Assembly: GCA_033782935.1 (NCBI GenBank)
Contig: JAWQEG010001332.1
Location: forward strand, 678,388 to 742,387
Direction: 5' to 3'
DNA length: 64,000 nucleotides
Origin: Petrolisthes cinctipes
Taxonomy: Eukaryota > Arthropoda > Malacostraca > Decapoda > Porcellanidae
The notes below the pieces were generated by a model. The model was given only the letters and a program-made list of their open reading frames with translations. It searched no databases and had not been told where the DNA came from. Below, in pieces: positions 13,901 to 29,200 of the stretch (the stretch's first letter is position 1; every line of letters begins with the position of its first letter). A program made the position numbers and the translations under genes.

Positions 13901-16080
13901 ATTTAGTTATTTACACGTGAACTGGCTGCCGTGCCTGGGCATGGAATATTTAGTTATTTACACGTGAACTGCCTGCTGTGCCTGGCTACACGTGACGTGC
14001 CACACAGTGAGTGCAGTACAGTGTGTGAGGACCGATCAGTGGATGGCAGCCTGGAATATTTAGTTTTTTACACGTGAACTGCCTGCCGTGCCTGGCTACA
14101 CGTGACGTGACACACAGTGAGTAAACTACAGTGTGTGAGGACCGGTCAGTGGATGGCGGCACAAAATATTTAGTTATTTACATGTAAACTGCCTGCTGTG
14201 CCTGGCTACACGTGACGTGCCACATAGTGAGTGCAGTACAGTGTGTGAGGACCGGTCAGTATGTGGCAGCCTGGAATATTTAGTTGTTTACACATGAACT
14301 GTCAGCCGTGCCTGGCTACACGCAACATGCCACACAGTTAGTGCAGTACAGTGTGTGAGGACCGGTCAGTGAATGGTGGCCTGGAATATTTAGTTATTTA
14401 CACTTGAACTTCATGCCGTCCCTGGCTACATGTGACGTGCCACACAGTGAGTGCAGTACAGTGTGTAAAGACCGGTCAGTGGATGGTGGCCTGGAATATT
14501 TAGTTATTTACACGTGAACTGCCTGCCGTGCCTGGCTACATGTGACATGCCACACAGTGAGTGCAGTACAGTGTGTGAGGACCGGTCAGTTGATGGTGGC
14601 CTGGAATATTTAGTTATTTACACGTGAACTGCCTGCATTGCCTGGCTACATGTGACGTGCCACACAGTGAGTGCAGTACAGTGTGTGAGGAACGGTCATT
14701 GGGTGGCGCCCTGGAATATTTAGTTATTTACACGTAAACTGCCTGCTGTGCCTGGCTACACGTGACGTTCCACATAGTGAGTGCAGTACAGTGTGTGAGG
14801 ACCAGTCAGTAGATGTCGGCCTGGAATATTTAGTTATTTACACGTGAACTGCCTGCCGTGCCTGGCTACACGTGACGTGACACACAGTGATTGCACTACA
14901 GTGTGTGAGGACCAGTCAGTAGATGGCGGCCTGGAATATTTAGTTATTTACACGTAAACTGGCTGCCGTGCCTGGGCCTGGAATATTTAGTTATTTACAC
15001 GTGAACTGCCTGCTGTGCCTAGCTACACGTGACTTGCCACACATTGAGTGCAGTACAGTGTGTGAGGACCGATCAGTGGATGACGGCCTGGAATATTTAG
15101 TTATTTACACGTGAACTGCCTGCAGTTCCTGGCTACACGTGACATGCCACACAGTGAGTGCACAACAGTGTGTGAGGACCGGTCAGTGAATGGCGGCATG
15201 GAATATTTAGTTATTTACATGTGAACTGCCTGCCGAGCCTGGCTACACGTGACGTGACACACAGTGAGTGCAGTACAGTGTGTGAGGAACGGTCAGTGGA
15301 TGGCGGCCTGGAATATTTAGTTATTTACACGTGAACTGCCTGCTGTGCCTGGCTACACATGACGTGCCACACAGTGAGTGCAGTAAAGTGTGTGAGGACC
15401 GGTCAGTGAATGGTGGCCTGGAATATTTAGTTATTTACACGTGAACTGGCTGCCGTGCCTGGGCCTGGAATATTTAGTTATTTACACGTGAACTGCCTGC
15501 CGTGCCTGGGCCTGGAATATTTAGTTATTTACACGTGAACTGCCTACTGTGCCTGGCTACACGTGACGTGCCACACAGTGAGAGCAGTACAGTGTGTGAA
15601 GACCGATCGGTGGATGGCGGCCTGGAATATTTAGTTATATACACGTGAACTGCCTGCCGTGCCTGGCTACACGTGACGTGACACACAGTGAGTGCACTAC
15701 AGTGTATGAGGACCGGTCAGTGGATGGCGGCCTGGAATATTTAGTTATTTACACGTGAACTGCCTGCCGTGCCCGGCTACACGTGACGTGCCACAAAGTG
15801 AGTGCAGTACAGTGTGTGAGAACCGGTCAGTGGATGGCGGCCTGGAATATTTAGTTATTTACACGTGAACTGCATGCCGTGCCTGGCTACACGTGACATG
15901 CCACACAGTGAGTGCGGTACAGTGTGTGAGGACTGATCAGTGGATGGCAGCCTGGAATATTTAGTTATTTACGTGTGAACTGCCTGCCGTGGCTGGCTAC
16001 ACGTGACATGCCACACAGTGAGTGCAGTACAGTGTGTGAGGACCGATCAGTGGATGGCGGCCTGGAATATTTAGTTATTT

Positions 16081-19000
16081 ACACGTAAACTGCCTGCCGT
16101 GCCTGGCTACACGTGACGTGACACACAGTGAGTGCACTACAGTGTGTGAGGACCGGTCAGTGGATGGTGGCCAGGAATATTTAGTTATTTACACGTAAAC
16201 TGCCTGCTGTGCCTGGCTACACGTGACGTGCCACATAGTGTGTGCAGTACAGTGTGTGAGGACTGGTCAGTAGATGGCGGCCTGGAATATATAGTTATTT
16301 ACATGTGAACTGCCTGCCGTGCCTGGCTACACGTGACGTGCCACACAGTGAGTGCACTACAGTGTGTGAGGACCGGTCACTGAATGGCGGCCCGGAATAT
16401 TTAGTTATTTACACGTGAACTGCCTGCTGTGCCTGGCTACACGTGACGCGCCACAGAGTGAGTCCAGTACAATGTGTGAGGACCGGTCAGAGGATGGCGG
16501 CCTGGAATATTTAGTTATTTACACATGAACTGGCTGCTGTGCCTGGGCCTGTAATATTTAGTTATTTACACGTGAACTGCCTGCCGTGCCTGGCTACACG
16601 TGAATTGCCTGCCTTGCCTGGCTGCACGTGACATGCCACACAGTGAGTGCAGTACAGTGTGTGATGACCGATCAGTGGATGGCGGCCTCGAATATTTAGT
16701 TATTTACACGTGAACTGCCTGCCATGCCTGACTACACGTGACGTGCCACACAGTGAGTGCAGTACAGTGTGTGAGGACCGGTCAGTGAATGGCGGCCTGG
16801 AATATTTAGTTTTTTACATGTGAACTGCCTGCCGAGCCTGGCTACACGTGACATGACATACAGTGAGTGCAGTACAGTGTATGAGGAACGGTCAGTGAAT
16901 GGCGCCCTGGAATATTTAGTTATTTACACGTGAACTGCCTACCGTGCCTGGCTACACGTGACGTGCCACACAGTGAGTGCACTACAGTGTGTGAGGACCG
17001 GTCAGTGGATGGCGGCCTGGAATATTTAGTTATTTACACGTGAACTGGCTGCCGTGCCTGGGCTTGAAATATTTAGTTATTTACACGTGAACTTCCTGAA
17101 GTGCCTGGGCCTGGAATATTTAGTTATTTACACGTGAACTGCCTGCTGTGCCTGGCTACACGTGACGTGCCACACAGTGAGAGCAGTACAGTGTGTGAGG
17201 ACCGATCGGTGGATAGCGGCCTGGAATATTTAGTTATTTACACGTGAACTGCCTGCCGTGCCTGGCTACACGTGACGTGACACACAGTGAGTGCACTACA
17301 GTGTGTAAGGACCGGTCAGTGGATGGCGGCCCGGAATATTTAGTTATTTACACGTAAACTGCCTCCTGTGCCTGGCTACACGTGACGTGCCACATAGTGA
17401 GTGCAGTACAGTGTGTGAGGACCGGTCAGTAGATGGCGGCCTGGAATATATAGTTATTTACATGTGAACTGCCTGCCGTGCCTGGCTACACGTGACGTGC
17501 CACACAGTGAGTGCACTACAGTGTGTGAGGACCGGTCACTGAATGGCGGCCCGGAATATTTAGTTATTTACACGTGAACTGCCTGCTGTGCCTGGCTACA
17601 CGTGACGCGCCACAGAGTGAGTCCAGTACAGTGTGTGAGGACCAGTCAGTGAATGGCGGGCTGGAATATTTAGTTATTTACATGTGAACTGCCTGCCGAG
17701 CCTGGCTACACGTGACGTGCCACACAGTGAGTGCAGTACAGTGTGTGAGGACCGGTCAGTGAATGGCGGCCTGGAATATTTAGTTTTTTACATGTGAACT
17801 GCCTGCCGAGCCTGGCTACACGTGACATGACATACAGTGAGTACAGTACAGTGTATGAGGAACGGTCAGTGAATAGCGCCCTGGAATATTTAGTTATTTA
17901 CACGTGAACTGCCTGCCGTGCCTGGCTACACGTGACGTGCCACACAGTGAGTGCATTACAGTGTGTGAGGACCGGTCAGTGGATGGCGGCCTGGAATATT
18001 TAGTTATTTACACGTGAACTGGCTGCCGTGTCTGGGCTTGAAATATTTAGTTATTTACACGTGAACTTCCTGCCGTGCCTGGGCCTGGAATATTTAGTTA
18101 TTTACACGTAAACTGCCTGCTGTGCCTGGCTACACGTGACGTGCCACATAGTGAGTGCAGTACAGTATGTGAGGACCGGTCAGTAGATGGCGGCCTGGAA
18201 TATTTAGTTATTTACATGTGAACTGCCTGCCGAGCCTGGCTACACGTGACGTGACACACAGTGAGTGCAGTACAGTGTGTGAGGAATGGTCAGTGGATGG
18301 CGCCCTGGAATATTTAGTTATTTACACGTGAACTGCCTGCCGTGCCTGGCTACACTTGACGTGCCACACAGTGAGTGCAGTACAGTGTGTGAGGACCGGT
18401 CTGTGGATGGCGGTCTGGAATATTTAGTTATTTACACGTGAACTGGCTCCCGTGCCTGGGCCAGGAATATTTAGTTATTTACACGTAAACTGCCTGCCGT
18501 GCCTGGCTACACGTGACGTGACACACAGTGAGTGCACTACAGTGTGTGAGGACCGGTCAGTGGATGGTGGCCAGGAATATTTAGTTATTTACACGTAAAC
18601 TGCCTGCTGTGCCTGGCTACACGTGACGTGCCACATAGTGAGTGCAGTACAGTGTGTGAGGACCGGTCAGTAGATGGCGGCCTGGAATATATAGTTATTT
18701 ACATGTGAACTGCCTGCCGTGCCTGGCTACACGTGACGTGCCACACAGTGAGTGCACTACAGTGTGTGAGGACCGGTCACTGAATGGCGGCCCGGAATAT
18801 TTAGTTATTTACACGTGAACTACCTGCTGTGCCTGGCTACACGTGACGCGCCACAGAGTGAGTCCAGTACAATGTGTGAGGACCGGTCAGAGGATGGCGG
18901 CCTGGAATATTTAGTTATTTACACATGAACTGGCTGCTGTGCCTGGGCCTGTAATATTTAGTTATTTACACGTGAACTGCCTGCCGTGCCTGGCTACACG

Positions 19001-19860
19001 TGAATTGCCTGCCTTGCCTGGCTGCACGTGACATGCCACACAGTGAGTGCAGTACAGTGTGTGATGACCGATCAGTGGATGGCGGCCTCGAATATTTAGT
19101 TATTTACACGTGAACTGCCTGCCATGCCTGACTACACGTGACGTGCCACACAGTGAGTGCAGTACAGTGTGTGAGGACCGGTCAGTGAATGGCGGCCTGG
19201 AATATTTAGTTTTTTACATGTGAACTGCCTGCCGAGCCTGGCTACACGTGACATGACATACAGTGAGTGCAGTACAGTGTATGAGGAACGGTCAGTGAAT
19301 GGCGCCCTGGAATATTTAGTTATTTACACGTGAACTGCCTGCCGTGCCTGGCTACACGTGACGTGCCACACAGTGAGTGCACTACAGTGTGTGAGGACCG
19401 GTCAGTGGATGGCGGCCTGGAATATTTAGTTATTTACACGTGAACTGGCTGCCGTGCCTGGGCTTGAAATATTTAGTTATTTACACGTGAACTTCCTGCC
19501 GTGCCTGGGCCTGGAATATTTAGTTATTTACACGTGAACTGCCTGCTGTGCCTGGCTACACGTGACGTGCCACACAGTGAGAGCAGTACAGTGTGTGAGG
19601 ACCGATCGGTGGATAGCGGCCTGGAATATTTAGTTATTTACACGTAAACTGCCTGCCGTGCCTGGCTACACGTGACGTGACACACAGTGAGTGCACTACA
19701 GTGTGTAAGGACCGGTCAGTGGATGGCGGCCCGGAATATTTAGTTATTTACACGTAAACTGCCTCCTGTGCCTGGCTACACGTGACGTGCCACATAGTGA
19801 GTGCAGTACAGTGTGTGAGGACCGGTCAGTAGATGGCGGCCTGGAATATATAGTTATTTA
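16081..19860 (+). repeat. Tandem higher-order repeat, 2,400-bp period
   Basis: Sequence from 16,081 is repeated from 18,481 at an offset of exactly 2,400 bp, with only a few substitutions by eye across about 1.38 kb, including the variant ggatggtggccagg. After 17,460/19,860 the second copy lacks one 110-bp monomer relative to the first. Confidence 0.9.
16601..16640 (+). repeat. 28-bp internal duplication variant of the satellite monomer
   Basis: Here the monomer carries acacgtgaattgcctgcc inserted between its two acacgtga boxes, lengthening it from 110 to 138 bp. The two boxes are 28 bp apart, so slippage or unequal pairing between them explains the insertion. The same variant appears near 6,541, 18,998, 20,470, 21,206, 23,180, 29,478, 32,310, 33,050, 34,815, 36,895, 38,825 and 43,010, always with the diagnostic gaattgcctgcc or a one-base derivative. 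Confidence 0.9.
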
Positions 19861-22800
19861 CACGTGAACTGCCTGCTGTGCCTGGCTACACGTGACGCGC
19901 CACAGAGTGAGTCCAGTACAGTGTGTGAGGACCGGTCAGTGGATGGCAGCCTGGAATATTTAGTTATTTACACATGAACTGGCTGCTGTGCCTGGGCCTG
20001 GAATATTTAGTTATTTACACGTGAACTGCCTGCCGTGCCTGGCTACACGTGACGTGACACACAATGAGTGCAGTACAGTGTGTGAGGACCAGTCAGTGAA
20101 TGGCGGGCTGGAATATTTAGTTATTTACATGTGAACTGCCTGCCGAGCCTGGCTACACGTGACGTGCCACACAGTGAGTGCAGTACAGTGTGTGAGGAAC
20201 GGTCAGTGGATGGCACCCTGGAATATTTAGTTATTTACACGTGAACTGCCTGCAGTGCCTGGCTACACGTGACGAGCCACACAGTGAGTGCAGTACAGTG
20301 TGTGAGGACCGGTCAGTGGATGGCGGTCTGGAATATTTAGTTATTTACACGTGAACTGGCTGCCGTGCCTGGGACTGGAATATTTAGTTATTTACACGTG
20401 AACTGGCTGCCGTGCCTGGGACTGGAATATTTAGTTATTTACACGTGAACTGCCTGCCGTGCCTGGCTACACGTGAATTGCCTGCCTTGCCTGGCTACAC
20501 GTGACATGCCACACAGTGAGTGCACTACAGTGTGTGAGGACCGGTCAGTGGATGGCGGCCTGGAATATTTAGTTATTTACACGTGAACTGCCTGCCGTTC
20601 CGGGCTACACGTGACGTGACACACAGTGAGTGCAGTACAGTGTGTGAGGAACGGTCAGTGGATGGCACCCTGGAATATTTAGTTATTTACACGTGAACTG
20701 CCTGCAGTGCCTGGCTACACGTGACGAGCCACACAGTGAGTGCAGTACAGTGTGTGAGGACCAGTCAGTGAATGGCGGGATGGAATATTTAGTTATTTAC
20801 ATGTGAACTGCCTGCCGAGCCTGGCTACACGTGACGTGCCACACAGTGAGTGCAGTACAGTGTGTGAGGACCGGTCAGTGAATGGCGGCCTGGAATATTT
20901 AGTTATTTACACGTGAACTGGCTGCCGAGCCTGGCTACACGTGACGTGACACACAGTGAGTGCAGTACAGTGTGTGAGGAACGGTCAGTGGATGGCACCC
21001 TGGAATATTTAGTTATTTACACATGAACTGCCTGCAGTGCCTGGCTACACGTGACGAGCCACACAGTGAGTGCAGTACAGTGTGTGAGGACCGGTCAGTG
21101 GATGGCGGTCTGGAATATTTAGTTATTTACACGTGAACTGGCTGCCGTGCCTGGGACTGGAATATTTAGTTATTTACACGTGAACTGCCTGCCGTGCCTG
21201 GCTACACGTGAATTGCCTGCCTTGCCTGGCTACACGTGACATGCCACACAGTGAGTGCACTACAGTGTGTGAGGACCGGTCAGTGGATGGCGGCCTGGAA
21301 TATTTAGTTATTTACACGTGAACTGCCTGCCGTTCCGGGCTACACGTGACGTGGCACACAGTGAGTGCCCTACAGAGTGTGAGGACTGGTCAGTGGATGG
21401 CAGCCCAGAATATTTAGTTATTTACACATAAACTGCCTGCAGTGCCTGGCTACTCGTGACGAGCCACATAGCGAGTGCAGTACAGTGTGTGATGACCGAT
21501 CAGTGGATGGCGGCCTCGAATATTTAGTTATTTACACGTGAACTGCCTGCCGTGCCTGACTACACGTGACGTGCCACACAGTGAGTGCAGTACAGTGTGT
21601 GAGGACCGGTCAGTGAATGGCGGCCTGGAATATTTAGTTTTTTACATGTGAACTGCCTGCCGAGCCTGGCTACACGTGACATGACATACAGTGAGTACAG
21701 TACAGTGTATGAGGAACGGTCAGTGAATAGCGCCCTGGAATATTTAGTTATTTACACGTGAACTTCCTGCCGTGCCTGGCTACACGTGACGTGCCACACA
21801 GTGAGTGCATTACAGTGTGTGAGGACCGGTCAGTGGATGGCGGCCTGGAATATTTAGTTATTTACACGTGAACTGGCTGCCGTGCCTGGGCTTGAAATAT
21901 TTAGTTATTTACACGTGAACTTCCTGCCGTGCCTGGGCCTGGAATATTTAGTTATTTACACGTGAACTGCCTGCTGTGCCTGGCTACACGTGACGTGCCA
22001 CACAGTGAGTGCAGTACAGTGTGTGAGGACCGATCGGTGGATGGCGGCCTGGAATATTTATTTATTTACACATGAACTGCCTGCCGTGCCTGGCTGCGCG
22101 TGACGTGACACACAGTGACTGCAATACAGTGTGTGAGGACCGGTCAGTGGATGGAGGCCCAGAATATTTAGTTATTTACACGTGAACTGCCTGCTGTTCC
22201 TGGCTACACGTGACGTGCCACATAGTGAGTGCAGTACAGTGTGTGAGGACAGGTCAGTAGATGGCGGCCTGGAATATATAGTTATTTACAAGTGAACTGC
22301 CTGCCGTGCCTGGCTACACGTGACGTGCCACACAGTGAGTGCACTACAGTGTGTGAGGACCGGTCAGTTGATGGCGGCCCGGAATATTTACTTATTTACA
22401 TGTGAACTGCGTGCTGTGCCTGGCTACACGTGACGCGCCAAACATTGAGTGCAGTACAGTGTGTGAGGACCGGTCAGTGGATGGCGGCCTGGAATATTTA
22501 GTTATTTACACGTGAACTGGCTGCCGTGCCTGGGCCTGGAATATTTAGTTATTTACACGTAAACTGCCTGCTGTGCCTGGCTACACGTGATGTGCCACAT
22601 AGTGAGTGCAGTACAGTATGTGAGGACCGGTCAGTAGATGGCGGCCTGGAATATTTAGTTATTTACATGTGAACTGCCTGCCGAGCCTGGCTACACGTGA
22701 CGTGACACACAGTGAGTGCAGTACAGTGTGTGAGGAATGGTCAGTGGATGGCGCCCTGGAATATTTAGTTATTTACACGTGAACTGCCTGCCGTGCCTGG

Positions 22801-24180
22801 CTACACTTGACGTGCCACACAGTGAGTGCAGTACAGTGTGTGAGGACCGGTCTGTGGATGGCGGTCTGGAATATTTAGTTATTTACACGTGAACTGGCTC
22901 CCGTGCCTGGGCCAGGAATATTTAGTTATTTACACGTGAACTGCCTGCCGTGCCTGGCTACACGTGACGTGCCACACAGTAAGTGCAGTACAGTGTGTGA
23001 AGACCGGTCAGTGGATGGCGGCCTGGAATATTTAGTTATTTACACGTGAACTGCCTGCCGTGCCTGGCTACACGTGACGTGCCACACAGTGAGTGCAGTT
23101 TCGTGTGTGAGGACCGGTCAGCGAATGGCGACTTGGAATATTTAGTTATTTACACATGAATTGCCTGCCTTGCCTGGCTACACGTGAATTGCCTGCCTTG
23201 CCTGGCTAAACGTGACATGCCACACAGTGAGTGCACTACAGTGTTTGAGGACCGGTCAGTGGATGGCGGCCTGGAATATTTAGTTATTTAACCGTGAACT
23301 GCCTGCCATTCCAGGCTACACGTGACGTGACACACAGTGAGTGCACTACAGTGTGTGAGGACTGGTCAGTGGATGGCGGCCCAGAATATTTAGTTATTTA
23401 CACATAAACTGCCTGCCGTGCCTGGCTACACGTGACGAGCCACATAGTGAGTGCAGTACAGTGTGTGATGACAGATCAGTGGATGGCGGCCTGGAATATT
23501 TAGTTATTTACACGTGAACTGCCTGCCGTGCCTGACTACACGTGACGTTCCACACAGTGAGTGCAGTACAGTGTGTGAGGACCGGTCAGTGAATGGCGGC
23601 CTGGAATATTTAGTTTTTTACATGTGAACTGCCTACCGAGCCTGGCTACACGTGACATGATATACAGTGAGTGCAGTACAGTGTATGAGGAACGGTCAGT
23701 GGATGGCGCCCTGGAATATTTAGTTATTTACACTTGAACTGCCTGCCGTGCCCGGCTACACGTGACGTGCCACACAGTGAGTGCACTACAGTGTGTGAGG
23801 ACCGGTCAGTGGATGGCGGCCTGGAATATTTAGTTATTTACACGTGAACTGGCTGCCGTGCCTGGGCCTGAAGTATTTAGTTATTTACACGTGAACTTCC
23901 TGCCGTGCCTGTGCCTGGAATATTTAGTTATTTACACGTGAACTGCCTGCCGTGTCTGGCTACGCGTGACGTGACACACAGTGAGTGCAATACAGTGTGT
24001 GAGGACCGGTCAGTGGATGGAGGCCCGGAATATTTAGTTATTTACACGTAAACTGCCTGCTGTGACTGGCTACACGTGACGTGCCACACAGTGAGTGCAG
24101 TACAGTGTGTGAGGACCGATCGGTGGATGGCGGCCTGGAATATTTAGTTATTTACACGTGAACTGCCTGCCGTGCCTGGC

Positions 24181-26200
24181 TACGCGTGACGTGACACACA
24201 GTGACTGCAATACAGTGTGTGAGGACCGGTCAGTGGATGGAGGCCCAGAATATTTAGTTATTTACACGTAAACTGCCTGCTGTGCCTGGCTAAACGTGAC
24301 GTGCCACATAGTGAGTGCAGTACAGTGTGTGAGGACAGGTCAGTAGATGGCGGCCTGGAATATATAGTTATTTACAAGTGAACTGCCTGCCGTACCTGGC
24401 TACACGTGACGTGCCACACAGTGAGTGCACTACAGTGTGTGAGGACCGGTCAGTTGATGGCGGCCCGGAATATTTAGTTATTTACATGTGAACTGCCTGC
24501 TGTGCCTGGCTACTCGTGACGCGCCACACATTGAGTGCAGTACAGTGTGTGAGGACCGGTCAGTGGATGGCGGCCTGGAATATTTAGTTATTTACACGTG
24601 AACTGGCTGCCGTGCCTGGGCCTGGAATATTTAGTTATTTACACGTAAACTGCCTGCTTTGCCTGGCTACACGTGACGTGCCACATAGTGAGTGCAGTAC
24701 AGTGTGTGAGGACCGGTCAATAGATGGCGGCCTGGAATATATAGTTATTTACAAGTGAACTGCCTGCCATGCCTGGCTACACGTGACGTGCCACACAGTG
24801 AGTGCAGTACAGTGTATGATGACCGATCAGTGGATGGCGGCCTGGAATATTTAACTATTTACACGTGAACTGCCTGCCGTGCCTGGCTACACGTGACGTG
24901 CCACAAAGTGAGTGCAGTACAGTGTGTGAGGACCGGTCAGTGGATGGCGGCCTGGAATATTTAGTTATTTACACGTGAACTGGCTGACGTACCTGGGCCT
25001 GGAATATTTAGTTATTTACTCGTGAACTTCCTGCCGTGCCTGTGCCTGGAATATTTAGTTATTTACACGTGAAATGCCTGCTGTGCCTGGCTACACGTGA
25101 CGTGCCACACAGTGAGTGCAGTACAGTGTGTGAGGACCGATCGGTGGATGGCGGCCTGGAATATTTAGTTATTTACACGTGAACTGCCTGCCGTGCCTGG
25201 CTACGCGTGACGTGACACACAGTGTGTGCAATACAGTGTGTGAGGACCGGTCAGTGGATGGAGGCCCGGAATATTTAGTTATTTACACGTAAACTGCCTG
25301 CTGTGCCTGGCTACACGTGACGTGCCACACAGTGAGTGCAGTACAGTGTGTGAGGACCGATCGGTGGATGGCGGCCTGGAATATTTAGTTATTTACACTT
25401 GAACTGCCTGCCGAGCCTGGCTACGCGTGACGTGACACACAGTGACTGCAATACAGTGTGTGAGGACCGGTCAGTGGATGGAGGCCCAGAATATTTAGTT
25501 ATTTACACGTAAACTGCCTGCTGTGCCTGGCTACACGTGACGTGCCACATAGTGAGTGCAGTACAGTGTGTGAGGACAGGTCAGTAGATGGCGGCCTGGA
25601 ATATATAGTTATTTACAAGTGAACTGCCTGCCGTGCCTGGCTACACGTGACGTGCCACACAGTGAGTGCACTACAGTGTGTGAGGACCGGTCAGTTGATG
25701 GCGGCCCGGAATATTTAGTTATTTACATGTGAACTGCCTGCTGTGCCTGGCTACACGTGACGCGCCACACATTGAGTGCAGTACAGTGTGTGAGGACCGG
25801 TCAGTGGATGGCGGCCTGGAATATTTAGTTATTTACACGTGAACTGGCTGCCGTGCCTGGGCCTGGAATATTTAGTTATTTACACGTAAACTGCCTGCTT
25901 TGCCTGGCTACACGTGACGTGCCACATAGTGAGTGCAGTACAGTGTGTGAGGACCGGTCAGTAGATGGCGGCCTGGAATATATAGTTATTTACAAGTGAA
26001 CTGCCTGCCATGCCTGGCTACACGTGACGTGCCACACAGTGAGTGCAGTACAGTGTATGATGACCGATCAGTGGATGGCGGCCTGGAATATTTAATTATT
26101 TACACGTGAACTGCCTGCCGTGCCTGGCTACACGTGACGTGCCACAAAGTGAGTGCAGTACAGTGTGTGAGGACCGGTCAGTGGATGGCGGCCTGGAATA
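24181..26200 (+). repeat. Tandem higher-order repeat, 1,241-bp period
   Basis: The marker tacgcgtgacgtgacacaca followed by gtgactgcaa occurs at 24,181 and 25,422. The 1,241-bp period equals ten 110-bp units plus three 47-bp units. The block includes the variants tcagtagatgg and acctgggcctgg. Confidence 0.85.
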
Positions 26201-29200
26201 TTTAGTTATTTAAACGTGAACTGGCTGCCGTACCTGGGCCTGGAATATTTAGTTATTTACTCGTGCACTGCCTGCCATGCCTGGGCCTGGAATATTTAGT
26301 TATTTACACGTGAAATGCCTGCTGTGCCTGGCTACACGTGACGTGCCACACAGTAAAAGCAGTACAGTGTGTGAGGACCGATCGGTGGATGGCGGCCTGG
26401 AATATTTAGTTATTTACACGTGAACTGCCTGCCGTGCCTGGCTACACGTGACGTGACACACAGTGAGTGCACTACAGTGTGTGATGACCGGTCAGTGGAT
26501 GGCGGCCCGGAATATTTAGTTATTTACATGTAAACTGCCTGCTGTGCCTAACTACACGTGACGTACCACATAGTGAGTGCAGTACAGTGTGTGAGGACCG
26601 GTCAGTAGATGGCGGCCTGGAATATATAGTTATTTACATGTGAACTGCCTGCCGTGCCTGGCTACACGTGACGTGCCACACAGTGAGTGCACTACAGTGT
26701 GTGGGGACCGGTCACTGAATGGCGGCCCGGAATATTTAGTTATTTACACATGAACTGGCTGCTGTGCCTGGGCCTGGAATATTTAGTTATTTACACGTGA
26801 ACTGCCTGCCATGCCTGGCTAAACGTGACGTGACACACAGTGAGTGCAGTACAGTGTGTGAGGACCAGTCAGTGAATGGCGGCCCAGAATATTTAGTTAT
26901 TTACACATAAAAAGCCTGCCGTGCCTAGATACACGTGACGAGCCACATAGTGAGTGCAGTACAGTGTGTGATGACCGATCAGTGGATGGCGGCCCAGAAT
27001 ATTTAGTTATTTACACATAAAAAGCCTGCCGTGCCTGGCTACACGTGACGTGCCACACAGTGAGTGCAGTACAGTGTGTGAGGACCGGTCAGTGAATGGC
27101 GGCCTGGAATATTTAGTTTTTTACATGTGAACTGCCTGCCGAGCCTGGCTACACGTGACGTGACACACAGTGAGTGCAGTACAGTGTATGAGGAACAGTC
27201 AGTGGATGGCGCCCTGGAATATTTAGTTATTTACACTTGAACTGCCTGCCGTGCCCGGCTACACGTGACGTGCCACACAGTGAGTGCACTACAGTGTGTG
27301 AGGACCGGTCAGTGGATGGCGGCCTGGAATATTTAGTTATTTACACGTGAACTGGCTGCCGTGCCTGGGCCTGAAGTATTTAGTTATTTACACATGAACT
27401 TCCTGCCGTGCCTGTGCCTGGAATATTTAGTTATTTACACGTGAACTACCTGCTGTGCCTGGCTACACGTGACGTGCCACACAGTGAGTGCAGTACAGTG
27501 TGTGAGGACCGATCGGTGGATGGCGGCCTGGAATATTTAGTTATTTACACGTGAACTGCCTGCCGTGCCTGGCTACGCGTGACGTGACACACAGTGAGTG
27601 CAATACAGTGTGTGAGGACCGGTCAGTGGATGGAGGCCCGGAATATTTAGTTATTTACACGTAAACTGCCTGCTGTGCCTGGCTACACGTGATGTGCCAC
27701 ATAGTGAGTGCAGTACAGTGTGTGAGGACAGGTCAGTAGATGGCGGCCTGGAATATATAGTTATTTACAAGTGAACTGCCTGCCGTGCCTGGCTACACGT
27801 GACGTGCCACACAGTGAGTGCAGGACAGTGTGTGAGGACCAGTCAGTGGATGGCGGCCCGGAATATTTAGTTATTTACACGTGAACTGCCTGCTGTGCCT
27901 GGCTACACGTGACGTGCCACACAGTGAGTGCAGTACAGTGTGTAAGGAACGGTCAGTGAATGGCGGCCTGGAATATTTAGTTATTTACATTTGAACTGCT
28001 GCCGAGCCTGGCTACACGTGACGTGACACACAGTGAGTGCAGTACAGTGTGTGAGGAATGGTCAGTGGATGGCGCCCTGGAATATTTAGTTATTTACACG
28101 AGAACTGCCTGCCGTGCCTGGCTACACGTGACGTGCCACACAGTGAGTGCAGTACAGTGTGTGAGGACCGGTCAGTGGATGGCGGCCTGGAATATTTAGT
28201 TATTTACACGTGAACTGGCTGCCATGCCTGGGCCTGGAATATTTAGTTATTTACACGTGAACTGCCTGCCGTGCCTCGCTACACGTGACGTGCCACACAG
28301 TAAGTGCAGTACAGTGTGTGAGGACCGGTCAGTGGATGGCGGCCTGGAATATTTAGTTATTTACACGTGAACTGCCTGCCGTGCCTGGCTACACGTGACA
28401 TGCCACACAGTGAGTGCAGTACAGTGTGTGAGGACTGGTCAGTGGATGGCGGCCTGGAATATTTAGTTATTTACACGTGAACTGCCTGCCGTGCCTGGCT
28501 ACACGTGACATGCCACACAGTGAGTGCGGTACAGTGTGTGAGGACTGGTCAGTGGATGGCAGCCTGGAATATTTAGTTATTTACGCGTGAACTGCCTGCC
28601 TTGGCTGGCTACACGTGACATACCACACAGTGAGTGCAGTACAGTGTGTGAGGACCGATCAGTGGATGGCGGCCTGGAATATTTAGTTATTTAGACGTAA
28701 ACTGGCTGCCGTGCCTGGGCATGAAATATTTAGTTATTTACACGTGAACTGCCTGCTGTGCCTGGCTACACGTGACGTGCCACACAGTGAGTGCAGTACA
28801 GTGTGTGAGGACCGATCAGTGGATGGCGGCCTGGAATATTTAGTTATTTACACGTGAACTGCCTGCCGTGCCTCGCTACACGTGACGTGACACACAGTGA
28901 GTGCAGTACAGTGTGTGAGGACCAGTCAGTGAATGGCGGCCTGGAATATTTAGTTATTTACATGTGAACTGCCTGCCGAGCCTGGCTACACGTGACGTGC
29001 CACACAGTGAGTGCAGTACAGTGTGTGAGGACCGGTCAGTGAATGGCGGCCTGGAATATTTAGTTATTTACACGTGAACTAGCTGCCGAGCCTTGCTACA
29101 CGTGACGTGACACACAGTGAGTGCAGTACAGTGTGTGAGGAACGGTCAGTGGATGGCGCCTTGGAATATTTAATTATTTACATGTGAACTGCCTGCCGTG

